A stretch of DNA of 64,000 nucleotides from Candidatus Lambdaproteobacteria bacterium RIFOXYD2_FULL_56_26 (GTDB lineage Bacteria > SAR324 > XYD2-FULL-50-16), in the NCBI GenBank assembly GCA_001783715.1, contig MFNF01000048.1, positions 19,906 through 83,905 of the forward strand, given 5' to 3'. Below, piece after piece: positions 51,065-58,750 of this stretch; position 1 is the first letter of the stretch; each line of letters opens with the position of its first letter. The notes beneath the pieces were generated by a model. That model was given only the letters and a program-made list of their open reading frames with translations, was not told where the DNA came from and made no database searches. The translations under genes and the position numbers were made by a program.

Positions 51065-51692
51065 GGGCCACCCTCGTTTCTTGCCGCCAATGGCCGCTTA
51101 AGGTCAGCACCAACTTGTCCCCGGCCCTGAGGCTGGCCACTCCCTCAGGGGTGCCGGTCAGGACCACGTCCCCCGGCTCCAAGGTGAAGTACCGGCTCGC
51201 CTCGGCGACCAAGGCAAAGGGGCTGTGGATCATCAAGGCCAGTTTGCCTTGCTGGCGGAGTCTTTCGTTGACCTCCAGGCGCAATTCCAGTTCCTCCAAA
51301 GGCCCCACTTCGGTGATGGGAATCCAGGGGCCTAGGGGCAGGGAGCCGTCAAAGCTTTTGGCCTTTTCCCAAGGCAGCCCTTGGGCCTTGAGCCGGTTTT
51401 GTACGTCCCTGGCGGTCAGGTCCAAGGCCAGGGCCACCGCCCCTACCGCCTGGGCCACTTGTTCCAGGCCAGCGCCACAAAGCCGCTGGTCGATCCGTAA
51501 GGCCAGCTCGACCTCATGGTGCACCTCGCTGCTCCAGTGGGGCAGGTGGATCGGCTCGGACAGAGGGCGGAAGGCGGAGAGCGGCTTGTGAAAAAAGGTA
51601 GGTTCGCTGGGCTCTACATTGCCCAGTTCGCGGATGTGGCCACGCCAGTTTCGGGCGACACAAACCGCCTTGGTAGGGATAAGCTGAGTCAA
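51057..51692 (-). CDS. Fumarylacetoacetate hydrolase (FAH) family protein
   Basis: The protein belongs to the FAH superfamily of metal-dependent hydrolases, decarboxylases and tautomerases. Visible motifs are AVCVARNWRGHIRELGN, the metal-binding EVHHEVELALRI, ALDLTARDVQ, KSFDGSLPLGP and GDVVLTGTPEGVASLRAGD. I set a TTG start at 51692 (211 residues) to fit the YcgM-like length. A frame reaching 51797 adds a Pro/Gly-rich stretch unlike the family, and the true start is uncertain. Substrate is unknown; homologues often act as oxaloacetate tautomerase or acylpyruvate hydrolase. It overlaps queC by eight bases. Confidence 0.8.
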   Translation of the reverse strand: MTQLIPTKAVCVARNWRGHIRELGNVEPSEPTFFHKPLSAFRPLSEPIHLPHWSSEVHHEVELALRIDQRLCGAGLEQVAQAVGAVALALDLTARDVQNRLKAQGLPWEKAKSFDGSLPLGPWIPITEVGPLEELELRLEVNERLRQQGKLALMIHSPFALVAEASRYFTLEPGDVVLTGTPEGVASLRAGDKLVLTLSGHWRQETRVAHD

Positions 51693-51818
51693 GGCAAGGT
51701 TGGGGCTTGGGGTCGAAGGAACTAGGCTACCCCAACCTGGAGCTGAAGGCAAGCCGCCCTTGGGGGAAAGCCCCCCAAGTACGGGTAAAAAATCCAAACC
51801 TAAACGGAACGGCTCGGG

Positions 51819-52475
51819 CTAGACAAACATGGCATCAATCATTGCGTCCCCTTTGGCGGTCCTTGCGTCCACCTCGTGGTTGAGCATGACGGTGTAAGAA
51901 GACTCGTTGATCAGCGCTTGGCTGGTGTTGATCCAGTTGCGCATCCCTTTGTTGTCTTCCCATTCCACATCCGCCCCGATGACCATCGAGCGGGTGCCGA
52001 TAGCGTTGATTTTACGGAGCAAGGGAACAAAGTCCTGGTCCCCCGCAAACAGCACCATCAGGTCAAACCCCTTGTGTACGGCCAAGTCGTAGGCTTCCAG
52101 AGACAGCCAAACGTCGATGCCCTTTTCTTCGGCCCGGTCGGCGGTTTCCTTCATCGGATAGTAGTGGGGCAAGATCCCGGCGTACATCAAATGTTGGTCC
52201 AAAATCCGGTCTTTTTCCAAAGCGTTGGCGTTTTTTGCGGCGGTAAAGGAAAACCTGCCCCGGAAGAAATGGCTTTCCACCACATGGGTAAAGGCCAGCT
52301 CACTGCCGCAACTTTCGGAGATTTTGTGCCGGATGAAGTCGTGCAGCCCGTTGAAGTTGATGTAGCTTGCACGGGTGTGGTAAAACTTGAAGTACTTGCT
52401 TACCTTGTCAAAGAAGGTTCCGTCGTAAAAAACGGCAACCCGCAAGGTAGCGGGCAGGTTGGTATTTTTGGCCAT
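51819..52475 (-). CDS. NYN-domain (LabA/DUF88) PIN-like nuclease candidate
   Basis: The 218-residue protein shows the NYN pattern of acidic residues on a PIN-like fold: VAVFYDGTFF near the start, EKGIDVWLSLEAYDLA in the middle, and FDLMVLFAGDQDFVPLLRKI followed by GTRSMVIG. NYN proteins are usually RNases or RNA-processing factors. The second acidic position in the middle motif appears as Glu-Ala-Tyr-Asp rather than a plain Asp. The ATG at 52475 gives the conserved start; an ATG at 52490 is an alternative. It stands alone with no toxin-antitoxin partner. Confidence 0.82.
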   Translation of the reverse strand: MAKNTNLPATLRVAVFYDGTFFDKVSKYFKFYHTRASYINFNGLHDFIRHKISESCGSELAFTHVVESHFFRGRFSFTAAKNANALEKDRILDQHLMYAGILPHYYPMKETADRAEEKGIDVWLSLEAYDLAVHKGFDLMVLFAGDQDFVPLLRKINAIGTRSMVIGADVEWEDNKGMRNWINTSQALINESSYTVMLNHEVDARTAKGDAMIDAMFV

Positions 52476-52751
52476 GTCACCTAATTTCATTGAGGTTAGA
52501 AGTAAGGTTTCCGGGAAAATCCGCCGGAAACGCATTAACCCTAGCAACAAGAATCGGGAAGGAAAAGGCCTATTTACCGGGGCCGGTAGGGAAGGCAACC
52601 AAGGGGAAAGTTTTGTTGCCCCGCTTGTATCCCAAGGTTCTATGAAAGAACAGGGGATTGGTGCACTGGTCTTAAAAGGAATCAACCTGAAGGGCCTTGC
52701 CGAAAAAGGCAGGGTCCCCCCAAGCGGCGGGGCTCTTTTTGGAGGGGGGGG

Positions 52752-54194
52752 CTATTCTTCGGGTCCCTCCGCAGGCTCCTCGGGGTAAACCGTGGGGTCG
52801 TTGGTGGGGTTGCCCTCATCGTCAACGCAGATCATGCCCCGCTTGCGGGGGTCGCCGAAGTTGCGAGGGAATTTTGTGCCGCTGGAACCTGGGGAGGCGA
52901 CGGAGTATCTTGCCTCCTGAAGATGTGCCTCCTGAAGATGTGCCCCCTGAAGATTTGCCTCCTGAAGATTTGCCCCCAGAAGAGTTGCCACCAGAAGAGT
53001 TGCCACCAGAAGATTTGCCCCCTCAAGCCTTGCCCCCTGAAGATTTGCCCCATGAAGCTCTGCCCCCGCAAGATTTGCCCCATGAAGCTCTGCCCCCGCA
53101 AGATTTGCCCCATGAAGCTCTGCCCCCTGAAGATTTGCCCACTGAAGCTGTGCCAACCGAAGATTTGCCCTTTCTAATTTGGCATTCTGTAGGTTGGCCG
53201 CAGGAGCCCAACAGTAGTTTAGGTCCAAGGAAGCCAACTGTCCAGGTTGTAGCTGGGCATGAGACTCAAGCGCTACCTTCTGGGCGGCCTTGACTACCTC
53301 TGGGATGAAACTGACCCAGTCGGAAAGCCCAATCCCTAGGGCTAGCTCCTCTTTCTTTTGAGCCAAAATTTGGTTTTTTGGGGTCTGGGGTTGTGGGTTT
53401 GGCAGGTCGGCAGAGTCGGTTTTTGGGGGTTGTTCGTACCATTGGTACAAAACCGACTTGACCAATTCCAAGGTCGCTGCCTGCAAGGTAAGGTCAGAGC
53501 TGTCCATCAGGTATTTTTTCGCCAAAAAGAGACTGGCCACCCGGACTTCAGGCTTTTTCTCCTGCATGGCCACCAACTCCCGGATGTCGGCCAGACGGCG
53601 GTCCTCTCGGGCGTTTCGGTCCCTGGTTTCAATGTCCAACTGTGCATTCCCAATGTCCTCCATCTTGTTTTGGTCCCGCCAGTGCCAGACCGCCAAGCCA
53701 AAAGGGCCGCCCAAAACCAAAGGTAAAAATGCAGTCAGGAGTCTAAGCAACCCATCAGTTTTTGAATCTCCACCCGTTTTTAAGATGTTTGTCACCCAAT
53801 CCAACTGCCAGACCACCAACCCACTTACCAACAAGAGTTCAATGGCCAGGATGTTCAACATGGTTTTGAAGTGATCAAATTGCTGCTGAACTTTCCCCTG
53901 CAGTCCCTGGTCCTCCTCTCCTTGTGTAAGGTTGCCCTGGGTTTGCCGTTTTAGACGGCGTTTTAAACCGGCACGGGCCGAAATCCAGCCCAAACCGATC
54001 AGCCACCAAAACCACCAGATTGTAGCAATGAATAAAAACAGTGAGGAGAAAACTTGGTTAATGAAATTGGGGTTACGAGTATGTTGGTAGAGGCCAACAG
54101 AAAAAAACAAGATAACCCCAAAAGCCAACCAGGAAAATACAGGTTCCTGGAGGGACTCTTTCCCAAGTGATACTTTAGCGGGTTGTTCCGTCAT
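52752..54194 (-). CDS. Membrane protein with four TM helices and a C-terminal pentapeptide-repeat domain
   Basis: I do not recognise a named family. The 480-residue protein has four hydrophobic helices (about residues 20-36, 48-71, 111-131 and 149-172). A charged, coiled-coil-like region follows (DIETRDRNAREDRRLADIRELVAMQEKK). Residues about 332-428 hold 19 pentapeptides of the A(N/E)LXX type, which fold as a quadrilateral beta-helix. The C-terminal tail is Pro/Glu-rich. Three copies of GAELHGANLA are nearly identical in DNA, pointing to recent tandem duplication. Base composition looks less GC-rich than neighbours by eye. It has its own leader region and an AGGAGGA-like site before the ATG. 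Confidence 0.78.
   Translation of the reverse strand: MTEQPAKVSLGKESLQEPVFSWLAFGVILFFSVGLYQHTRNPNFINQVFSSLFLFIATIWWFWWLIGLGWISARAGLKRRLKRQTQGNLTQGEEDQGLQGKVQQQFDHFKTMLNILAIELLLVSGLVVWQLDWVTNILKTGGDSKTDGLLRLLTAFLPLVLGGPFGLAVWHWRDQNKMEDIGNAQLDIETRDRNAREDRRLADIRELVAMQEKKPEVRVASLFLAKKYLMDSSDLTLQAATLELVKSVLYQWYEQPPKTDSADLPNPQPQTPKNQILAQKKEELALGIGLSDWVSFIPEVVKAAQKVALESHAQLQPGQLASLDLNYCWAPAANLQNAKLERANLRLAQLQWANLQGAELHGANLAGAELHGANLAGAELHGANLQGARLEGANLLVATLLVATLLGANLQEANLQGAHLQEAHLQEARYSVASPGSSGTKFPRNFGDPRKRGMICVDDEGNPTNDPTVYPEEPAEGPEE
52911..53201. repeat. 15/30-base tandem repeat inside the pentapeptide gene
   Basis: The DNA has a 15-base period matching the pentapeptides. The best-kept units are 30 bases long around 53045-53135, where three copies are almost identical. 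On the plus strand the same DNA reads as an open frame of PEDLP-type repeats, which I regard as a by-product. Confidence 0.85.
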
Positions 54195-54333
54195 TTAATC
54201 CTCCTGAAATCCAACAACCAAAAAGTTTTCCCCACCCTACCCCACCCCAACTCCCTTTAACAGCCCAAAAGCCGGACATCTTACCGGACAAAAACCGGGC
54301 CTTTGTTTTGCTGCCCATTTCCCTTTACACCTG

Positions 54334-54370
54334 GCCCCAGGCTTGGGAGAATCGGGGCAAAGCCTGGGGC
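54334..54370. other. Strong inverted repeat in the tsaB leader
   Basis: GCCCCAGGCTT (54334-54344) and AAGCCTGGGGC (54360-54370) are perfect complements around a 15-base loop; two more outer pairs are possible. It lies in the 220-base divergent region between the pentapeptide gene and tsaB, 44 bases before the tsaB start. No T-run follows, so it looks like a leader structure or binding site rather than a terminator. The rest of this region shows no gene. Confidence 0.6.
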
Positions 54371-54414
54371 TACCCAGGGGCTTGGGGTGGACCAGAGAGA
54401 CCGGAAAGGTAGAG

Positions 54415-55131
54415 TTGCACAAACAGGTGAAGGACCAGTTGGTCTTGGGTGTGGAGGCCTCTGGCTCGGCGGTGTCGGTAGGGCTGGCTCGGGGGCTCAA
54501 GGCACTGGGGCAGGTGTGGCTGGACCCGGGGGTGCCCAGTGGGGACCTTTTGATGCCTTGGATCGACCGCCTCCTGCCTGCTTGTTTGGTGGAAAAAAAG
54601 GACCTTGAAGGCTTGGCGGTCTGTCTGGGACCGGGGTCTTTTACAGGGATGCGGATTGCCTTGGGCACGGTCCAGGCCTTGGCTTTCGCCCTACAGTTGC
54701 CCTTGTACCATACCGACCGGCTGAGCTTGGCCGCCGCTACCTTGCCTTATTACCCCCACAAGGTGCGGGTGATCCAAAATGCCCACAAGGGGGAGCTGTA
54801 CCACGGGGCCTTTGACAATTCCGGCCCCCGGCCCCGGCTGCTGGAGCCCTTATCCTTGGTGACCCCCAAGGGGTTTTTGGCCTCCTTGCAGGAAAACGAG
54901 ATGGTCTTGGGCGAAGGGTTGCGGGTGCTCTCCCAATTGGGCCTGGACCCGGCCACACAAGGGGCGAGGCAGGACCCCAGCCCGGCCAGGGTGCCCGATG
55001 CCCTGGGGTTGATTCACTTTTTGGCGGAACAGGCAGCCCAGGGCTTTGAACCCCTCCCGCTGGAACCCATCTACCTCCGGCCTTCGGAAGCGGAGATCAA
55101 ATATGCCGAGCGGTTTGGTATCGCTGGTTGA
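54415..55131 (+). CDS. tsaB: tRNA threonylcarbamoyladenosine synthesis protein TsaB
   Basis: TsaB is the inactive TsaD paralogue that forms the core of the bacterial t6A complex with TsaD and TsaE. The 238-residue protein has the ASKHA-fold motifs LGVEASGSAVSVGL (a variant of the usual IDTS start) and CLGPGSFTGMRIALGTVQALA. It ends with PIYLRPSEAEIKYAERF, as most TsaB proteins do. The start is probably TTG at 54415, preceded by GGAAAGGTAGAG; a GTG four codons later is possible. It overlaps rimI by 29 bases; tsaE is at 15215-15634. Confidence 0.92.
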   Translation: MHKQVKDQLVLGVEASGSAVSVGLARGLKALGQVWLDPGVPSGDLLMPWIDRLLPACLVEKKDLEGLAVCLGPGSFTGMRIALGTVQALAFALQLPLYHTDRLSLAAATLPYYPHKVRVIQNAHKGELYHGAFDNSGPRPRLLEPLSLVTPKGFLASLQENEMVLGEGLRVLSQLGLDPATQGARQDPSPARVPDALGLIHFLAEQAAQGFEPLPLEPIYLRPSEAEIKYAERFGIAG

Positions 55132-55558
55132 GCTTAAAGGCGGCCCTGGGGTTTGGGGGGAAGCGCTGGTGGCCTTGGACCGGGAAAACTTGCCTGGAGA
55201 AGCTTGGGAGCTGGCCACATGGGTGGATTTTATGGAAGTGGGGGTCCAGGTGATCCTGGGCCTGGAGGGGCAAAGGCCAGTGGCCTTTTTGTCTTGGCAG
55301 CCCTTAGACCAAGGGTTGGTGGAGATTCTTAAGCTGGCGGTCACCCCAGCCAGCCGCAGGCAAGGCTGGGCCGAACGGTTGATTGGCACCTTGGTAGAAA
55401 AAATCGGTCCCCAAACCAAGGTCTGGCTGGAGCTTCGGGAATCCAACCTGCCTGCCCAAACCTTGTACCTCAAACAGGGGTTTGTGAGCATTGGCAGGCG
55501 TAAACAGTATTATTCCAACCCCGTTGAAGACGGGTTACTTTTTGAGAAAGGAACATGA
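55103..55558 (+). CDS. rimI: GNAT acetyltransferase RimI-like
   Basis: RimI acetylates the N-terminus of ribosomal protein S18 and possibly other proteins. The 151-residue GNAT protein has motif A ILKLAVTPASRRQGWAERLIGTLVE (acetyl-CoA binding) and motif B LELRESNLPAQTLYLKQGFVSIGRRKQYY, which matches the RimI pattern. The frequent tsaB-rimI pairing in bacteria supports the name. The ATG at 55103 overlaps the tsaB end; ddl overlaps its stop by four bases. Confidence 0.88.
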   Translation: MPSGLVSLVELKGGPGVWGEALVALDRENLPGEAWELATWVDFMEVGVQVILGLEGQRPVAFLSWQPLDQGLVEILKLAVTPASRRQGWAERLIGTLVEKIGPQTKVWLELRESNLPAQTLYLKQGFVSIGRRKQYYSNPVEDGLLFEKGT

Positions 55559-56604
55559 AACCTAGGGTATTGTTGCTTTGTGGCGGCCAGTCGGGGGAAC
55601 ACCAGGTTTCCCTTCGTTCGGGCTTGAGTGTGATCCGGGAGTTGCCCAAGGACAAATATGACTTGGTGGCGGTGGCCATTGACAAACAGGGCCGCTGGTG
55701 GACCGGGTCCCCGTTGGTCCAAAACCCGGACAACCCCGAAACCATCGCCATTGCCCCCGGCCTGACCCAAGTCCGGCTGGAAGGGGACCAGTTGCTGGGC
55801 CAAAAGGTGGATTGTGTTTTTTCGGTGCTCCACGGCACTTATGGGGAAGACGGAGCGATGCAAGGGTTTTTGGAGATGTCCCAGGTCGCCTTTGTGGGGC
55901 CGGGGGTTTTGGGCTCGGCAGTGGCGATGGACAAGGAAATGACCAAACGGCTCTTGCTGTTTGAGGGCCTCAAAACCGCCCCTTACCTGGTGATCCGGGA
56001 CACCGAAAAAAACCGGCCCACCTTTGCCCAGGCAGTGCAAAAGTTGGGGCCGGTGTTGTTTGTCAAACCTTCGGCCCAAGGTTCTTCCTTGGGGATCAGC
56101 AAGGTCAAGACCGAGGCCCAGTACCACAAGGCCTTGGACTTTGCCTTCAGCTATGACCGCAAGATATTGGTGGAAAAAGGGATTGAAGGCCGGGAGATCG
56201 AGCTTTCGGTGCTGGGCAACGACCAACTGACCGTCTCCCTGCCCGGCGAGATCAAGCCCGCCGAAGAGTTTTACAGCTACGAGGCCAAATACATCTTGGA
56301 CAACACCACCCTGGTAGTGCCGGTGCCCCTGCCCGGCAAGCTGGTGGCTAGGTTGCAGGAAGCGGCGGCTCGGGTCTTTCGTTGCCTGGAGCTGAAGGGC
56401 ATGGCTCGGGTGGACTTTTTTGTGGATGCCCAAGAAGAAATTTGGGTCAATGAGCCCAACACCCTGCCGGGCTTCACCTCGATCAGCATGTACCCCAAAC
56501 TGATGCAAACCGTGGGCATCTCCTACCCGGAGCTTTTGGACCGGTTGATAAAGCTGGGCCTGGAGGATGCAGCCAAACGGGCGAAGCTCTCCAGGGAACG
56601 ATGA
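55555..56604 (+). CDS. ddl: D-alanine--D-alanine ligase
   Basis: Ddl joins two D-alanines for the peptidoglycan stem. The 349-residue ATP-grasp protein has CGGQSGEHQVSLRSG, the lid region VFSVLHGTYGEDGAMQGFLEMS, FVGPGVLGSAVAMDKEMTKRLL, FVKPSAQGSSLGISKV, and the metal-binding NEPNTLPGFTSISMYPKL. A good GAAAGGAA site precedes the ATG. It is coupled to rimI and, by four bases, to mqnB. Confidence 0.96.
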   Translation: MKPRVLLLCGGQSGEHQVSLRSGLSVIRELPKDKYDLVAVAIDKQGRWWTGSPLVQNPDNPETIAIAPGLTQVRLEGDQLLGQKVDCVFSVLHGTYGEDGAMQGFLEMSQVAFVGPGVLGSAVAMDKEMTKRLLLFEGLKTAPYLVIRDTEKNRPTFAQAVQKLGPVLFVKPSAQGSSLGISKVKTEAQYHKALDFAFSYDRKILVEKGIEGREIELSVLGNDQLTVSLPGEIKPAEEFYSYEAKYILDNTTLVVPVPLPGKLVARLQEAAARVFRCLELKGMARVDFFVDAQEEIWVNEPNTLPGFTSISMYPKLMQTVGISYPELLDRLIKLGLEDAAKRAKLSRER

Positions 56605-57218
56605 CCCTGCTGATCGCCAGTGCCGTAGCGGCAGAATTGGAGCCTTTGGCCCTGACTCTCCGGGCGCAAGCCTTTGAGGGAGGCTGGCGCTGCCCTGGTT
56701 TGGTCCTGGCCCCCTTGGGGATTGGGGCGCTTAACGCCGCTGTGGGGTTGGGCCGCTGGTCGGGGGAGGTGGCCGAAGTGATTTTTGCCGGGTCGGCGGG
56801 AATCTTCCCGGAAGCGGGGTTTCAGATCGGGCAGGTGGTGGAGGTTTCGGAAGTTGGCTGGGCCGAGGGGGCCGTTGCCCTGGGGCTCGCCCACAGCCCG
56901 CTGATGGACCGGAACCGGACCCTGGTGGCCGGTCCCAGAACCTTTGGTTGCCCCAAGGCGAAGGTGGCCAACACCGGGGCGGTCACCCAGGACTTGGGGC
57001 TGGCCCAGGCCTTGGCCCGAAGCAGCGGGGCCGAGTTGGAGACCTTGGAGCTGTACGGCCTCGCCCTGGCCGCCTCAAAAGCGGGGCTCCCCTGGTCGGC
57101 CCTGTTGGGTTTGACCAACCAAGTGGGTCCGTTGGGCCAGGAGCAATGGAAGGCCAATTACAAGAATTTGGCCCAAGCGGTGGGGGAGGTTTTGGCCCGA
57201 GCCTGGAGCCGAATTTAG
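56601..57218 (+). CDS. mqnB: Futalosine hydrolase
   Basis: MqnB removes the base from futalosine (or aminofutalosine) in the alternative menaquinone pathway. The 205-residue protein is a purine-nucleoside phosphorylase-fold nucleosidase: LIASAVAAELEPL, FAGSAGIFPEAGFQIGQVV, AVTQDLGLA, and AELETLELYGLALAASKAGLPWSALLGLTNQVG. It resembles MqnB more than MTA/SAH nucleosidase in the length and in LGLTNQVG near the end. The presence of mqnC 470 bases downstream on the other strand supports it strongly. Confidence 0.86.
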   Translation: MTLLIASAVAAELEPLALTLRAQAFEGGWRCPGLVLAPLGIGALNAAVGLGRWSGEVAEVIFAGSAGIFPEAGFQIGQVVEVSEVGWAEGAVALGLAHSPLMDRNRTLVAGPRTFGCPKAKVANTGAVTQDLGLAQALARSSGAELETLELYGLALAASKAGLPWSALLGLTNQVGPLGQEQWKANYKNLAQAVGEVLARAWSRI

Positions 57219-57429
57219 CCGGGAAAGAGCCGTTTTTTTGGCCCCTTGAACCGCTGGGACCAACCCCGAACAGCCGCCGTAAGGCCATACCCCCTGGGCT
57301 TTGGTCGGGGTTGGCAAAATTCCCGTTTTTGGGACTTGATTTTTTACGACACCTTGGTCATTAGTGGAGCCAACGGCAACACCCCTGAGCTAGCGGTAGC
57401 AAGGCTCAACTTTACTCCAAAGAGGAAAA

Positions 57430-57618
57430 ATGGCACGGACCCCCTATGTAGAGAAAGACGAATGCACCAGCTGCGTGCAGTGTGTGGATAACCTCCCCGA
57501 GGTTTTCCGCATGGACGACGATGACTTGGCTGAGGTGCACAACCCCACCGGCGCTGACGAAGATGCCATCCAAGAAGAGATGGATACCTGCCCCGGCGAG
57601 TGCATCCACTGGAAATAA
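57430..57618 (+). CDS. Small [4Fe-4S] ferredoxin
   Basis: The 62-residue protein has Cys12, Cys15 and Cys18 (CTSCVQC) and Cys54 before proline (TCPGEC), the pattern for one [4Fe-4S] cluster; Cys58 is extra. The middle is very acidic (MDDDDLAEVH, DEDAIQEEMDT). An AGAGG site precedes the ATG. It could pass electrons to radical SAM or Fe-S enzymes such as MqnC or IspH, but no partner is proven. A terminator follows. Confidence 0.9.
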   Translation: MARTPYVEKDECTSCVQCVDNLPEVFRMDDDDLAEVHNPTGADEDAIQEEMDTCPGECIHWK

Positions 57619-57648
57619 GCGGCTGATGCCCTTTGTTCCTCGTTGAAG

Positions 57649-57676
57649 AAAAAGGTCCCTTTGGGGGCCTTTTTTT
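57649..57676. terminator. Bidirectional terminator between ferredoxin and mqnC
   Basis: AAAAAGG-T-CCC and GGG-GG-CCTTTTTTT form a stem with a TTT loop and A/T flanks, fitting termination on both strands between convergent genes. Confidence 0.8.
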
Positions 57677-57688
57677 GCCCCCAAAAGG

Positions 57689-58750
57689 TTACTCCAAAAA
57701 CCGGTAACTGAAGTCCCGCCTTCTGGGCCTGAGCCCCGCCGCTTCGATCAACTTGCGGGCCTGTTCTTCGCTGGAAACCCCAAAACTCCGCAGCACGTTT
57801 TCTTCCAACACCGGGCTGGAAATGTCGTTGGCCCCCATGTGCAGCGCCAGCTTGCCGATCTCGGGGCCCAGCACCATCACCGAAACCTCCAGCTGGTCGA
57901 TGTTGTCCAGGTACAGGCGGCACAAGGCCAGGACCTTGAGGTATTGGTGGTGCAAGACCTTCTGGACCGGGAAGTCCTTGGTTTGGGGCTGGAAGGTCCA
58001 AGGGATGAAGCTGTTAAACCCCTGGGTTTGGTCTTGGGTGCGCCGAACCAAGTCCAGGTGCTCAATCACCTCTTTGGGGGTCTCTACGGAACCAAAGACG
58101 ATGTTCGCCGAACCTTTGAGCCCTTGGGCATGGCATTCGGACAAAATCCCCGCCCATTCTTCGGGGCTACATTTGTTGGGGCTCAGTAGGTCCCGGACCC
58201 GTTCCACCAAAATCTCCGCTCCCGCCCCTGGCACCGAATCCAACCCGGCGGCCTTCAGTTCGCCAACCAGCCGAGGCAGCGGCAGCCCTACCGCCTTGGC
58301 CATGTCCCGAAGTTCCACCGGCGAAAACCCTCGGATGTGGCAGCCAAAACGACTTTTGAGCGCCGAAAGCAGCCCCAAGTAATAGTCCAACCCCAGTTCC
58401 AGGTTAACCCCGCCTTGCAAAAAGATCTGGTCTGCCCCTTTTTCATGGGCTTCCTGGGCCTTTTGTACCACTTCCTCAGCAGACAGGACATAGGCCCTTT
58501 GGTCGCCGGGCTTTTGCTTGAAGCTGCAAAAGGCGCAATCGATGGAACAGATGTTGGTGTAGTTGATGATCCGAAACATCGTATAGCTAGCCCAATCGTC
58601 CCCGATCCGGGCCTTGCGCCGTTCTGCCGCCAGCTGGCCCAGTTCCAGCCAAGAGGCCCGTTCCAGCAGGACCAGCCCTTCTGCGGGGCTCAGACGGCCA
58701 TTTTGTTCGATCTTTTGGTAAAGCGCTGAGAGTTCCGGGTCTTTGGTCAT
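57689..58750 (-). CDS. mqnC: Cyclic dehypoxanthinyl futalosine synthase
   Basis: MqnC is a radical SAM enzyme that cyclises dehypoxanthine futalosine in the menaquinone pathway. The 353-residue protein has INYTNICSIDCAFC (cluster cysteines C-x3-C-x2-C), IFLQGGVNLELGLDYY, GFSPVEL, GLDSVPGAGAEILVERVR, QDQTQGFNSFIPW and the C-terminal GANDISSPVLEENV. These fit MqnC better than MqnE, which has different spacing after the cluster. It overlaps mnmG by four bases. Confidence 0.9.
   Translation of the reverse strand: MTKDPELSALYQKIEQNGRLSPAEGLVLLERASWLELGQLAAERRKARIGDDWASYTMFRIINYTNICSIDCAFCSFKQKPGDQRAYVLSAEEVVQKAQEAHEKGADQIFLQGGVNLELGLDYYLGLLSALKSRFGCHIRGFSPVELRDMAKAVGLPLPRLVGELKAAGLDSVPGAGAEILVERVRDLLSPNKCSPEEWAGILSECHAQGLKGSANIVFGSVETPKEVIEHLDLVRRTQDQTQGFNSFIPWTFQPQTKDFPVQKVLHHQYLKVLALCRLYLDNIDQLEVSVMVLGPEIGKLALHMGANDISSPVLEENVLRSFGVSSEEQARKLIEAAGLRPRRRDFSYRFLE

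Noticed and set aside
52911-53201. CRISPR-like look of the tandem repeats
   Set aside because: The repeats are contiguous, 15 or 30 bases, in frame and coding, with no unique spacers and no cas genes.
52697-53293. Open frame of about 198 codons on the plus strand with PEDLP repeats
   Set aside because: It is the exact antisense of the pentapeptide repeats; its periodicity comes from the 15-base repeat, and it has no good start or family match.
57483-57491. Exact DnaA box (TGTGGATAA) in the ferredoxin gene
   Set aside because: A single box in coding sequence with no cluster around it, 42 kb from dnaA; chance is the simplest reading.
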